Notes: a model not told the origin generated them from the sequence alone. Positions 5,441-14,423 are shown, numbered from the stretch's first letter. The stretch is DNA of 64,000 nucleotides from Saccharofermentans sp. (GCA_024685135.1 JAIKWA010000130.1:1-64000), one strand, 5' to 3'. Program-made: numbers and translations.

Positions 5441-7705
5441 ATGCAGAACAATTCTATTAGATTACCGGGCTGGCTTACCAGTAAAGCTGTCTTCCAGCAG
5501 AATGTTCCTCTTGTAATAAGGGGTAAGGCAGCACCTTCGGCTACTATCACTTTTGAGGTAACCAAAGACCCGACTGACGGAAGGAAGGTCTCCAAGCTCG
5601 ATACCGATTACGGTAACATCTTAAGCCTTGAGACGACTACCACTTCCAAAGGCGATTTCTCGTTCAATATGCCTGCATACAAGGCTTCAGGCGACGCATA
5701 TACATTCACGTTCAAGTGCCTTACAGACCAGCTCATCTTAAACGATATAAGATGCGGAGACGTATGGGTATTCTTAGGCTCCGATTTCCTCTCCGTTCCC
5801 ATGAAGGATGCAAGCGCAGGCAAGGCTCCTCTCAAGAGAAAGGTAATGAATTTCCTGAGGTTCTTCGCGCCCGCAAGAAGCGGACTCGAGGAAGGCGAGA
5901 CAGTATATCCCGAGCAGCCCAAGGAAGGTTTTAGCAGCGCTTCCTGGATCAAGGTAACGGATACTAATGAACTTTCCATGGTATCTTCTACCGCATTCTC
6001 ATTTGCATATTCACTCAGTGATCAGATCTCATATCCCGTAGGTGTCGTCGACCTCTCATACGACGATTCCACCATCTTAAACTGGATCTCTCCCGAAGCG
6101 ATGGATGAGGTTCCCGCGCTCAAGGATATGCTCGCGGATAACGGACTCTATCTTACGCCGGAAGGCTATAAGGAGCTTCTTGCGATAGACAGAAGAAGAC
6201 AGCAGGCAGATAAGCTCGAAGAAGAGATCAAGCATTCAGGTGAGAGCGGAGATATCGATATCTCCAAGGCTGACGAGCTCAAGCGTCTCAAGGGTGAAGA
6301 CCCTGACGACATAAAGCCGCTCGAGATCGATTTCCCTATATCCGATGACAGCAGTCTCAATTCCTCCAAGGGCCACAAGGAGAACATCTCTTTCAGCAGC
6401 GCCCAGAAGTTAGACTTCGATCTTCTTACCGAGAAGTCGGAGAAGGTCACTAAGGAGCGGGATATCGAGAGCGACAACAAGAATTACATCAGCCCCAAGT
6501 TCCGTATGTCCACTTTGTATCGTACAAAGATCTATCCTCTCAAGGACCTTCCCGTAAGAGGTTTCTGCTTCTCTCCCAACAAGGGCGAGCTCAAGTTTGA
6601 CAGATACGATCTTCTTCTCATGGGACTTCTTACGACCCTCGCATCGACCTTCGAGCCCAAGCAGGTATTTGACGACGATTCGATGCCTTCTATCCTGTTT
6701 GCCGCTATGCATCCGGGCGATGTCGATTTTGAGAACCCCTATGGCGTATTGGAATTCAACGAGAATATAGTCGCATTTACGAAGATGCTCCAGATGCCTT
6801 CGGGAATTGTATCCCTGCACGATCTTCTCCTGCCGGACAAGACGATATCCTTCGTCTTGGGCTCAAGACTTGCAACGATCGCTCTGGGCATCCATTTCTC
6901 GCCCAAGATGAGTAAGTCCTCACCTGAGCCTAACGACATTGAGATCGCAGGCAACAAGAGGATAATAAGATTCTCCAACCTCGGAAGCGGACTTAAGGTC
7001 TCAGATGCTTCATCCGAGATCCCGGGCTTTGCCATTGCAGGCGAAGACCGCATATTCTATCCCGCTCACGCCAAGAGCCTTTACGGTATGTGCGTAATGG
7101 TCTGGAGAGACGATATCGAAGAGCCGGTAAGCATCACTTACGGTTTTACGCCTTTCCCGCACGACGCGACGCTCAAGAACGGCGAAGGCCTTCCCATCCT
7201 GCCTTTCAGATTCGACAGGGAAGCAGGCTATTTTGCTCCTGACTTAAGCTTCACGCATTGTGACTCATTGGACTTTGTAGGTAAGAAGACTCCCGAAGAT
7301 GACTTCGAAGTGCTCAAGATCTACAGGACATTCAAGGGCAACGGCGTTATCTCGGTAGACAACATGCATAAGCTCACGGGCTCTGCATCCTTAAGGATCA
7401 GATACGAGACAGACAAGTCCTTGTACGGCTTCGAGCCCTGCCTCGAGTATGCATCTCTTTTCGCGCCCATTGAGATCTACGGAAGAAACAGCATAACCCT
7501 TACCGTATTCAACCCCGAGCAGAAGAAAAAGAAGCTCATCGTTGAAGGCTTCGGTCAGGCTGAGATAAGGCAGCAGCTCACATGGCAGACGCTTACCTTG
7601 GATTACGAGGAAGACGGCCCTATCAAGATAGATACACTCAAGATCTACATAGAAGACTCCGACAGGGCAGGAGAAATCTATATAGACAGCATTAATTTCG
7701 TCTGA
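5441..7705 (+). CDS. sialate O-acetylesterase-like protein lacking catalytic residues (probable pseudoenzyme)
   Basis: 754 residues from ATG 5441, which has GAGGT 5 nt upstream; the GTG at 5426 in the ORF track has none. The overall plan follows the sialate O-acetylesterase family: N-terminal beta domain (SKAVFQQNVPLVIRGKA), CGDVWVFLGSD where the family has GEVWVCSGQSNM, FAYSLSDQISYPVGVVDLS, and near the end GLPILPFRFDR (family GLPASPFRTD). The catalytic Ser of GQSN is not conserved, and the Asp-x-His near the second signature is LLLPDKTISFVLGSRLA, so Asp and His are gone too. A charged insert (about 245-350) and a C-terminal beta-sandwich (about 610-754, carbohydrate-binding-module-like) are added. 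No signal peptide is seen, so it is probably cytosolic. The AraC gene follows 10 nt later. Confidence 0.62.
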   Translation: MQNNSIRLPGWLTSKAVFQQNVPLVIRGKAAPSATITFEVTKDPTDGRKVSKLDTDYGNILSLETTTTSKGDFSFNMPAYKASGDAYTFTFKCLTDQLILNDIRCGDVWVFLGSDFLSVPMKDASAGKAPLKRKVMNFLRFFAPARSGLEEGETVYPEQPKEGFSSASWIKVTDTNELSMVSSTAFSFAYSLSDQISYPVGVVDLSYDDSTILNWISPEAMDEVPALKDMLADNGLYLTPEGYKELLAIDRRRQQADKLEEEIKHSGESGDIDISKADELKRLKGEDPDDIKPLEIDFPISDDSSLNSSKGHKENISFSSAQKLDFDLLTEKSEKVTKERDIESDNKNYISPKFRMSTLYRTKIYPLKDLPVRGFCFSPNKGELKFDRYDLLLMGLLTTLASTFEPKQVFDDDSMPSILFAAMHPGDVDFENPYGVLEFNENIVAFTKMLQMPSGIVSLHDLLLPDKTISFVLGSRLATIALGIHFSPKMSKSSPEPNDIEIAGNKRIIRFSNLGSGLKVSDASSEIPGFAIAGEDRIFYPAHAKSLYGMCVMVWRDDIEEPVSITYGFTPFPHDATLKNGEGLPILPFRFDREAGYFAPDLSFTHCDSLDFVGKKTPEDDFEVLKIYRTFKGNGVISVDNMHKLTGSASLRIRYETDKSLYGFEPCLEYASLFAPIEIYGRNSITLTVFNPEQKKKKLIVEGFGQAEIRQQLTWQTLTLDYEEDGPIKIDTLKIYIEDSDRAGEIYIDSINFV

Positions 7706-7715
7706 CGGAGGGATT

Positions 7716-8711
7716 ATGTTCAGCAAGCTGCTTCCCGAGATAGAACAAGACATCATATCCGCATCAGGTATCATCCCTGTCGTATATGAAGGCATTGAGC
7801 ATACATACGATACTTCGGCTTCTCTGCCGGAGACGAGCTACCATAATTCCCACGAGCTCCTGTACTTAAGAGATGGCAAGGTAGAGCTCACCATCAACGG
7901 TGAAGTCATGACTCTCGAAAAGGGTAAGGTCGTCATAATAAGACCCCTTGTAAAGCACAAGCTCGTCATCAAGTCACGCAAGGCAGATATATTCAATCTC
8001 TACTTCGGTTTTGTCCACGACGACCGCGAGCTCAAGAGCATGAAGAAGGATCCCGCATCTTCGCTCCAGTCTAATGTCGCAGGTCCCACGATGCAGATCC
8101 CAGGACTCCTGGCGCAGATCTCGCTTGAGAACTTCCTGCAGTTTGCAGACCTGGGCGTAACCGAGGACAGCGAGATGGCAAGGCAGCCTTTCTTTGTCGT
8201 TACAGGAACCGAGAAGAAGGAGATATGCTATTTTGCCGAGACCATAGTCGCCGAGATGGCAGGAATGGGCGCAGCAAAGGAATTTCTGATCCACACTCTT
8301 ACGATGTCTCTTATGATCTATCTTGCAAGAGCGATGCACAAAGAGTGGGAGGAATCCTTAAGAGTTAAGAACGGCAAGGCCAAAGAGCTCGTTCAGATCG
8401 CAAGGGATTATATGGACGAGAACTTCGAGAGCGGCATCACGGTTACTGATGCATCCTCTTATGTGTTCTTAAGCCAGGGATATTTTACGAGAGCATTTAA
8501 GGATGAGATGGGTATAAGCCCCATGAACTACCTTATGCAGAAGAGGATAGACAAGGCTTGCGAGCTGCTTGCAGATAACCAGATCAAGGTATCGAGCATC
8601 GCAGTGCAGTCAGGCTTCTCGTCACCTCAGAGATTTAATGTCGCATTCAGAAAACTAAAGGGCATGACACCCCTTGAATACAGGAAGAATCTGGAGAAGC
8701 AGGAAGGATAA
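7716..8711 (+). CDS. AraC family transcriptional regulator with cupin-type sensor domain
   Basis: 331 residues. The N-terminal cupin-like sensor (about 25-110) includes HNSHELLYLRDGKVELTING and RPLVKHKL. The C-terminal AraC DNA-binding domain (about 225-325) has two helix-turn-helix units: ITVTDASSYVFLSQGYFTRAFK and VSSIAVQSGFSSPQRFNVAFRK, then GMTPLEYRK. Such proteins usually sense a sugar and activate nearby carbohydrate genes. It follows the esterase-like gene by 10 nt with a GGAGG site and precedes folE by 6 nt, so it sits inside an apparent operon with folate genes. Confidence 0.88.
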   Translation: MFSKLLPEIEQDIISASGIIPVVYEGIEHTYDTSASLPETSYHNSHELLYLRDGKVELTINGEVMTLEKGKVVIIRPLVKHKLVIKSRKADIFNLYFGFVHDDRELKSMKKDPASSLQSNVAGPTMQIPGLLAQISLENFLQFADLGVTEDSEMARQPFFVVTGTEKKEICYFAETIVAEMAGMGAAKEFLIHTLTMSLMIYLARAMHKEWEESLRVKNGKAKELVQIARDYMDENFESGITVTDASSYVFLSQGYFTRAFKDEMGISPMNYLMQKRIDKACELLADNQIKVSSIAVQSGFSSPQRFNVAFRKLKGMTPLEYRKNLEKQEG

Positions 8712-8717
8712 GTATTA

Positions 8718-9341
8718 ATGTACGATTACGCAAACGACAATTCGATACCGATAGAGAGCAGACAGAAGATGGATCTTCCCAAGATCGAGAATGCCGTAAG
8801 GGATATTCTCGAAGCGATAGGTGAAGACCCCGACAGAGAAGGACTTCAGGAGACTCCCAGGAGAGTTGCAAGAATGTATGCCGAAGTATTCTCAGGTCTG
8901 CATCACGATGTATCCAAGGATATAAAGGTCTTCCACGAAGACGGTAACGACGAGATGATATTGATAGGTGATATCCCGTTCTATTCCATGTGCGAGCATC
9001 ACCTCCTGCCTTTCCACGGCAAGGCTCATGTCGTTTATATCCCCAGAGACGGTAAGATCTTAGGCCTGTCCAAAGTTGCAAGGATAGTGGATACGATGTC
9101 GCGCAAGCCTCAGCTCCAGGAGCGTCTCACCTCAGAGATCGCAGATACCATAGTTGAATGCGTTGATGCAAAGTCAGTTTGCGTCATTATCGAAGCAGAG
9201 CATCTCTGCATGACCATGAGGGGTATCAGGAAACCCGGTTCAAAGACTGTCACCTCCGCTATGAGAGGCGGCTGCAGGACCGATGCAAGGACAAGAAACG
9301 AGGCTTTGGCCCTCATCAACAGACAGCGTATCGGAGGCTGA
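8718..9341 (+). CDS. folE: GTP cyclohydrolase I
   Basis: First enzyme of folate synthesis: GTP to 7,8-dihydroneopterin triphosphate plus formate. 207 residues. Signatures: [19 protein letters not shown], the zinc and catalytic motif [19 protein letters not shown], and [17 protein letters not shown] with the second zinc Cys. It starts the folE-folP-folB-folK cluster. The start ATG lies 6 nt after the AraC stop with AGGA overlapping that stop. Confidence 0.96.
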   Translation: MYDYANDNSIPIESRQKMDLPKIENAVRDILEAIGEDPDREGLQETPRRVARMYAEVFSGLHHDVSKDIKVFHEDGNDEMILIGDIPFYSMCEHHLLPFHGKAHVVYIPRDGKILGLSKVARIVDTMSRKPQLQERLTSEIADTIVECVDAKSVCVIIEAEHLCMTMRGIRKPGSKTVTSAMRGGCRTDARTRNEALALINRQRIGG

Positions 9342-9342
9342 T

Positions 9343-10218
9343 ATGAAGCAGCTTATTAGTCCTGACGGAAGATTCGTAGGTACATACAAGGCAAGAGACA
9401 GAGAGCTCGTCATAGGTCGCAAGACTCTTGTAATGGGCATAGTAAATGTAACCCCCGATTCCTTCAGCGACGGCGGTGAGTATTACGATACGGACAAAGC
9501 GGTAGCACACGCGCTTGAACTTATAGAGCAGGGCGCGGATGTGATAGATATCGGAGGCGAATCCACAAGGCCCGGCTACGAGCCCGTAGGAGACGAAGAA
9601 GAGATAGGCCGGGTAGTGCCGGTGATCAGAAGACTTGCCGGGGAGTCTTCATGCATAATCTCCTGCGATACATCCAAGGCTCCCGTTGCAAGGGCAGCGC
9701 TTGAAGCAGGATGCCACATCATAAACGATGTAACCGCATTGCGCGATCCCGATATGGCAGATGTTGTAGCTGAATTTGATAGCGGCTGCATCATCATGTA
9801 TAACAGAAGACTCGATAAGAACATAAATAACGGCATGAATACCTCTTATCAGGCAATACAGTTCTTAAAGGAGAGGATCAAGCTTGCAGAAGATGCAGGC
9901 ATCAAGCCGGACCACATCATGACCGATCCCGGTATCGGCTTCGGCACCACAAGACTTGAAGACTTAGCGCTTACCGCATCCATTATGCAATGCGGCTTCG
10001 AAGGTAAGTATCCCGTGCTCTACGGAGTGTCCCGCAAGAGGATCGCCAAGGTCTTATCAGGCGGTGAGGGGATAGATAATGTGTCTATAGGTCTTGCGCT
10101 TGCAGGCGTATCTTCGGGATGCGCTATGGTAAGGGTACATAACGTAAGAGATACTGTTCAGGCTCTTATGGGATACGATGCCCAGCTCTATGCATTTAAC
10201 GGAGATCTCAATGGATAA
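9343..10218 (+). CDS. folP: dihydropteroate synthase
   Basis: Condenses 6-hydroxymethyl-dihydropterin pyrophosphate with p-aminobenzoate; the sulfonamide target. Start set at ATG 9343, one base after the folE stop, with GGAGG 5 nt upstream; the ORF track start (9283) lies inside folE and has no site. 291 residues. Signatures: MGIVNVTPDSFSDGG, IDIGGESTRPGY, and DPGIGFGTT. The central segment reads IIMYNRR rather than the usual His-containing version (LMHMRG-like), a mild divergence. The gene overlaps folB by 8 nt. Confidence 0.95.
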   Translation: MKQLISPDGRFVGTYKARDRELVIGRKTLVMGIVNVTPDSFSDGGEYYDTDKAVAHALELIEQGADVIDIGGESTRPGYEPVGDEEEIGRVVPVIRRLAGESSCIISCDTSKAPVARAALEAGCHIINDVTALRDPDMADVVAEFDSGCIIMYNRRLDKNINNGMNTSYQAIQFLKERIKLAEDAGIKPDHIMTDPGIGFGTTRLEDLALTASIMQCGFEGKYPVLYGVSRKRIAKVLSGGEGIDNVSIGLALAGVSSGCAMVRVHNVRDTVQALMGYDAQLYAFNGDLNG

Positions 10219-10570
10219 GATAATCCTCAAGAACATTAAGGCTTATGGCCATACGGGCTGCCTCGAAGAAGAGAAGATAAACGGTCAGTATTTCTTCGTT
10301 ACCATTGAGCTCAGTATCGAAGATATAGAAGGCAAGAGAACTGACATGCTTTGTGATACGATAGATTATTCCAAAGTAGCTCTGATCGCTCAAAGGATCG
10401 TATCAGAAGATAAGGGCAACCTTATAGAGCATCTCGCTTATGAGATCGGCAAGGCAAGTCTTGAGGTATCTGATAGCATATTAAGCGTCATCGTAACCGT
10501 AAGTAAGCCTTCTGCTCCTGTAGAATGCGAGTTTGAGACTATGGAAGTGAGGATAGAACTTGCAAGATAA
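10211..10570 (+). CDS. folB: dihydroneopterin aldolase
   Basis: Splits 7,8-dihydroneopterin to 6-hydroxymethyl-dihydropterin and glycolaldehyde. ATG 10211 is preferred over the track start at 10178 because GGAGA lies 5 nt upstream and the product then begins MDKIILKNIKAYGHTGCLEEE, matching the family. 119 residues, normal length. VDYSKV-type (here IDYSKVALI) and LIEHLAYEI motifs are present. Overlaps both folP and folK, showing translational coupling. Confidence 0.93.
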   Translation: MDKIILKNIKAYGHTGCLEEEKINGQYFFVTIELSIEDIEGKRTDMLCDTIDYSKVALIAQRIVSEDKGNLIEHLAYEIGKASLEVSDSILSVIVTVSKPSAPVECEFETMEVRIELAR

Positions 10571-11030
10571 GGTTTATTGCATTGTTTCCCTTGGATCTAA
10601 CATGGGCGATAAGATAGAGCATCTTAAGGCGGCGGCAAGGCGCCTTGAAGCTGATCCCCATATATCGCATATCAAGGCTGCATCCCTTTATGAGACTTCT
10701 CCCGTGGGTTACTTAGAGCAGGATGACTTCATCAATACATGCCTTGGCTTTTTTACCGACTTAGAGCCTGAAGAGCTTTTGAGGCTCGTAATGAGGATAG
10801 AGAAGGAGGGTGCAAGAGAGCGCCTTATACACTGGGGTCCGAGGACTATAGATATAGATATAATCCTTTACGGGGATATGAGTTATGAGAGTCCGGATCT
10901 TATTATCCCGCACCCGAGATACAAGCAGAGAGCTTTTGTCCTGGCACCTTTATCAGAGCTTACGGGAGAGGAATACGAGATGCCGGAAGACCAGCAGATA
11001 AGAAGAATAGGACAATTTGAGTTTAATTAA
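10560..11030 (+). CDS. folK: 2-amino-4-hydroxy-6-hydroxymethyldihydropteridine diphosphokinase
   Basis: Transfers pyrophosphate from ATP to 6-hydroxymethyl-dihydropterin. 156 residues from TTG 10560, with GAGGA 6 nt upstream; the next in-frame Met falls after the conserved SLGSNMGDK and would truncate it. Family motifs: VSLGSNMGDK, LYETSPVGY, GPRTIDIDIILYG, IPHPRYKQRAFVLAPL. Overlaps folB by 11 nt. It is the last gene of the folate unit; a new promoter begins inside its 3' end. Confidence 0.94.
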   Translation: MQDKVYCIVSLGSNMGDKIEHLKAAARRLEADPHISHIKAASLYETSPVGYLEQDDFINTCLGFFTDLEPEELLRLVMRIEKEGARERLIHWGPRTIDIDIILYGDMSYESPDLIIPHPRYKQRAFVLAPLSELTGEEYEMPEDQQIRRIGQFEFN

Positions 11031-11045
11031 GTCTAAGTTTATAAT
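11017..11045 (+). promoter_or_regulatory. promoter for the Asn/Arg-rich protein and tmk operon
   Basis: TTGAGT, 17-base spacer, perfect TATAAT. The -35 box lies inside the 3' end of folK. The predicted start is near 11052, with GGAGG at about 11071. Confidence 0.55.
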
Positions 11046-11080
11046 AGCGATAATTTGTTAAGCAGCAAATGGAGGATTAA

Positions 11081-11509
11081 ATGGCAGATAATAATCGTAA
11101 CGTGAATGCGCCTGCCGGCGATAACAACGAATCACGTCCGCATGGTAACAGGAACAACCATAGAAGGAAGAACTATAACGGCCGTAACCGTGATGGTCAG
11201 TCAAGGAATAAAGACGGCAACAGGAATAACAACAAGAAGAATAACGAAGGCCGCAATAATAATCAGAATAAGCCCAAGACAGCCCGTGATCACCGCGAGA
11301 AGACAGATAAGGAACAGCGCGGCGAGCGTTCTGAGCAGGACTTCAGAAATAAGAAGAATAACAACAGGCAGAATAACAACTTCAACAATAACAGCAAGCC
11401 TGCCAAGAAGCGCGAGGAGACCGTAGACGATATCAGGAGCGATAACGCAAGGATCACCAAGGAGATCTATCTCGAGATCGCTTCGATGAAGAATATCAGC
11501 ATCAACTAA
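11081..11509 (+). CDS. Asn/Arg/Lys-rich disordered protein, unrecognised
   Basis: 142 residues. Residues 1-110 are almost wholly Asn, Arg, Lys, Gly, Gln and Asp (stretches such as NRNNNKKNNEGRNNNQ), with no hydrophobic core. This is a strongly basic, intrinsically disordered tail of the kind seen on RNA-binding or condensate-forming proteins. The last 30 residues (KREETVDDIRSDNARITKEIYLEIASMKNI) are different and could form one amphipathic helix, a likely conserved docking segment. It has a good GGAGG site and promoter. One base separates its stop from tmk. In many Firmicutes this slot next to tmk holds yaaQ/darA; no such gene is present here. Function unknown. Confidence 0.7.
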   Translation: MADNNRNVNAPAGDNNESRPHGNRNNHRRKNYNGRNRDGQSRNKDGNRNNNKKNNEGRNNNQNKPKTARDHREKTDKEQRGERSEQDFRNKKNNNRQNNNFNNNSKPAKKREETVDDIRSDNARITKEIYLEIASMKNISIN

Positions 11510-11510
11510 T

Positions 11511-12134
11511 ATGGGCAAGGGATTATTTATAACATTTGAAGGCATAGACGGTTGCGGCAAGAGCACGCAGATCGAGCTCTTACGCACGTTTTTGGATAGC
11601 AAAGGTATAGATAATCTCGTTATAAGAGAGCCGGGCGGAACCGTCGTAGGTGAGAAGATCAGGGAGATCCTCCTTGATAAGAAGAACTCAGATATGACTT
11701 CTCTTGCCGAGCTCCTTTTATTTGAAGCCGCAAGAGCGCAGATCGTAGAAGAGAAGATCAAGCCTGCGATCGATGAAGGCAAAGTAGTAATATGTGACAG
11801 GTTCTACGATTCGTCTCTGGCATATCAGGGAGTTGCCCGCAATATGGGAACGGATCTTGTAAACCTTCTTAATAATGTCGCTGTATCAGGTCTTGATCCC
11901 GATATGACTTTCTTCCTCGATATATCTGTCGAAGAGTCCCTCAGAAGAAGAAACAAGAGGGGCGATGAATCAGACAGGATCGAGGGCATGGGAGATTCTT
12001 TCCTCGAGAAGGTAAGGCAGGGGTATCTTTATGCGGCATTATATGACAGCGATAGGATAAAGACGATCGATGCATCTTCATCTGTTGAAGATATCGCATC
12101 ACAGATCGCAAATTCCGTCTCGGAGAGACTTTAA
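11511..12134 (+). CDS. tmk: thymidylate kinase
   Basis: Phosphorylates dTMP to dTDP. 207 residues. Walker A FEGIDGCGKSTQ at residues 8-19, REPGGT, and CDRFYDSSLAYQG are family hallmarks. The ATG directly follows the preceding stop and lacks a strong ribosome binding site, so it may depend on coupling to the upstream gene. The stop overlaps the holB start (TAATG). Confidence 0.96.
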   Translation: MGKGLFITFEGIDGCGKSTQIELLRTFLDSKGIDNLVIREPGGTVVGEKIREILLDKKNSDMTSLAELLLFEAARAQIVEEKIKPAIDEGKVVICDRFYDSSLAYQGVARNMGTDLVNLLNNVAVSGLDPDMTFFLDISVEESLRRRNKRGDESDRIEGMGDSFLEKVRQGYLYAALYDSDRIKTIDASSSVEDIASQIANSVSERL

Positions 12135-13135
12135 TGGCAGACATCATAGGTCAGAACAGATTAAAGAGCCTGATAGCTTCGGAGGCTTCGTTCAGGCATT
12201 CGAGTTCATATCTTTTGAATGCTCCCAAGGGAATGGGCAAGCATCTTTTGGCTAATGCTTTTGCAAAGGCTCTGATGTGCGAAGCTCCCAAAGAGGGCAA
12301 GGCTTGCTGTGAGTGCAAGTGCTGCAAGTATTTTGATGCCGGCACAACACCTGATATCGTAAGGATAGAAGCTCCCGAAGACGGCAAGAACATCAAGGTC
12401 GAGGAGATAAGGAACCGCGTCGTTGCCGATGCCTCCATCAAGCCACAGTTCTCAAAGCTCAAGGTCTTTATAATAGATCTCGACTGCGTTGCAGAGGACG
12501 GTCAGAACGTCCTTCTCAAATCGATAGAAGAGCCGCCTGAGAATGTAGTATTCATATTGCTCTCTTCGGTAACGGACAGGGTGCTTAGCACAGTAATGAG
12601 CCGTGTAATGGAGCTTAAGATAGATCCTTATACCTCAGATGAGATATATGAGATCCTTAAGGCAAATGAAGTAGAGGGCACCAGGCAAGAGCTTGAAGAA
12701 GTCCTCGCTTACTGTGCCGGCAACCCCGGAAGGGCTTTGTCCATCGCATCTGATGAAGAGTTCGGTAAGCTTACATCTGATGTTACGGATCTTATCTTAA
12801 GCATCGGAGATCACTCATATAGTGATATACTTACTGATGATGTAGCCTTTATGGTATCTAATAAGGACAGATTTGCCCTTATATCGGAGATAATACTCAA
12901 GACCTTGGATTCTATGGCTATGTACCTTAAGGCGCCGGACAATAAGACCGCGCTTAAGGCGAGTGGCAAGATCAAGGAATTTGTTCTGTCAAATAAGCGA
13001 CTTAATACGGTCAGGATAGGCAGATGTGTAGAGGCAGTTAATTCCATGAAGAAGGCACTTATGGTCAACTGCAATTATGAGAATAACAGCGGCGTAATGC
13101 TGCTTGCAATGCATGAGGAGTTAAGAAGCAGATGA
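12134..13135 (+). CDS. holB: DNA polymerase III delta' subunit
   Basis: Clamp-loader subunit. 333 residues. The N terminus IIGQNRLKSLIAS and LLNAPKGMGKHLLANAFAKAL (Walker A-like) are typical, followed by a cysteine cluster (CCECKCCKYF) that forms the zinc module of clamp-loader subunits, then EEPPENVVFILLSS (sensor region). It is translationally coupled to tmk and overlaps ricT by 4 nt. Confidence 0.92.
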   Translation: MADIIGQNRLKSLIASEASFRHSSSYLLNAPKGMGKHLLANAFAKALMCEAPKEGKACCECKCCKYFDAGTTPDIVRIEAPEDGKNIKVEEIRNRVVADASIKPQFSKLKVFIIDLDCVAEDGQNVLLKSIEEPPENVVFILLSSVTDRVLSTVMSRVMELKIDPYTSDEIYEILKANEVEGTRQELEEVLAYCAGNPGRALSIASDEEFGKLTSDVTDLILSIGDHSYSDILTDDVAFMVSNKDRFALISEIILKTLDSMAMYLKAPDNKTALKASGKIKEFVLSNKRLNTVRIGRCVEAVNSMKKALMVNCNYENNSGVMLLAMHEELRSR

Positions 13136-14013
13136 GTAAGATAGTAAACGTCAGATTCAGGAGCGCAGGCAAGACCTACAGGTTCAGCTGCGACGGATAT
13201 ACACTTCACGTAGGTGACGCGGTAATGGTTAAGACTGAGCAGGGGTTAGACCTTGCACATGTATGCGATGAACCTTACGATGCCGATATCAAGGGCAGTG
13301 AGCCTGAGATAGTTCCTATCAAGGGACTTGCTACAGACAGCGAGATCAAGCTCTACGATGAGAAGTGTGCCAAGGAGAAGCAGGCACTCGTAACCTGCAA
13401 CGGCTTCGTCGAGAAGCGCGGCCTTGCGATGAACCTCGTAGATTGCGTTATGTCCTTCGACGGCAAGAAGATAACCTTCTACTTCACGGCAGACGGCAGG
13501 GTAGACTTCAGAGAGCTGGTAAAGGACTTGGCAGCCGCATTCCATTCAAGGATAGAGCTCAGACAGATAGGTTCAAGAGACGAAGCCAAGCTCATAGGCG
13601 GCATCGGTATGTGCGGCAGGGAGCTTTGCTGCTGCACCTTCTTAAACCGCTTTGCTACAGTCAACTTAAAGCTTGCAAGATCGCAGGGCCTGTCTCTTAA
13701 TCCCGGTAAGCTCAACGGTGCATGCGGAAGGCTCATGTGCTGCCTTCAGTTCGAGAAGGAAGCATATGACGACGCTCACAGCAGGCTTCCTGTCACAGGT
13801 AAGAGGATAAGGACACCCGAGGGAGTGGGCACTATCTCCGATGTAAATTACATTCAGGAACTCATCACGGTCAAGTTCCCTGACGGCAGCGATATCCAGA
13901 TGAACAAATACCCATGGGCAGAGCTCGAACCCCTTAATCCCGAGCTTAAATGCAGCAGTTGTCCCGCAAGATCCAAGCACTATCCCGATGACGAGGGTTC
14001 TGACGAGGATTGA
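13132..14013 (+). CDS. ricT: PSP1-domain protein, RicT/YaaT-like
   Basis: 293 residues. Members of this family form an Fe-S-containing complex with RicA and RicF in Bacillus that affects RNase Y and development; in other Firmicutes the role is less clear. Visible features: PSP1 domain (residues about 60-150) and the two Cys clusters MCGRELCCCTFL and NGACGRLMCCLQFE, the Fe-S ligands. The C terminus adds CSSCPARS. It follows holB with a 4-nt overlap, as in many Firmicutes, and ends at a clear terminator. Confidence 0.9.
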   Translation: MSKIVNVRFRSAGKTYRFSCDGYTLHVGDAVMVKTEQGLDLAHVCDEPYDADIKGSEPEIVPIKGLATDSEIKLYDEKCAKEKQALVTCNGFVEKRGLAMNLVDCVMSFDGKKITFYFTADGRVDFRELVKDLAAAFHSRIELRQIGSRDEAKLIGGIGMCGRELCCCTFLNRFATVNLKLARSQGLSLNPGKLNGACGRLMCCLQFEKEAYDDAHSRLPVTGKRIRTPEGVGTISDVNYIQELITVKFPDGSDIQMNKYPWAELEPLNPELKCSSCPARSKHYPDDEGSDED

Positions 14014-14042
14014 AACCGACTTAAGTCGTAAAAATTAAGAAG

Positions 14043-14068
14043 GCACATTTGCAAAAATGTGCTTTTTT
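14043..14068 (+). terminator. intrinsic terminator after ricT
   Basis: GCACATTT-gcaa-AAATGTGC followed by six T. Confidence 0.88.
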
Positions 14069-14159
14069 GATTTTATTACGTTTTTGAACAAACATTTGTC
14101 TTGTCTAACCGTATTTGCAAGTGAAATAATCAAACCATAACCTAAAGGAGGTGCATACT

Positions 14160-14330
14160 ATGGCTTATGTAATTTCTGACGCTTGTTTGTCATGCGGTGC
14201 TTGCGCTGACGGTTGTCCTGTTGGTGCTATTTCCCAGGGTGATACACAGTACAATATCGATCCCGATGTTTGTGTTTCTTGTGGTGCTTGTGAAGCAACA
14301 TGCCCTGCCGGTGCAATTAGCGAAGGCTGA
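14160..14330 (+). CDS. 2[4Fe-4S] clostridial-type ferredoxin
   Basis: 56 residues, too short for the ORF track. Two Cys motifs of the form CxxCxxCxxxCP: CLSCGACADGCP (residues 9-20) and CVSCGACEATCP (38-49). It carries low-potential electrons in anaerobic metabolism. AAAGGAGG lies 8 nt before the ATG. It is a single-gene unit set between terminators, inserted in the otherwise conserved ricT-trmN6-rsmI order. Confidence 0.96.
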   Translation: MAYVISDACLSCGACADGCPVGAISQGDTQYNIDPDVCVSCGACEATCPAGAISEG

Positions 14331-14351
14331 TAACTTTAAACAAGTAAGATC

Positions 14352-14383
14352 ACAGCCGCATCCTACGGGGTGCGGCTGTTTTT
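14352..14383 (+). terminator. intrinsic terminator after ferredoxin gene
   Basis: ACAGCCGCA-tcctacgggg-TGCGGCTGT followed by T residues. Confidence 0.88.
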
Positions 14384-14423
14384 ATGCTATAATCTTGTAT
14401 CAATTTATTTGCAAAGGGGTCAT

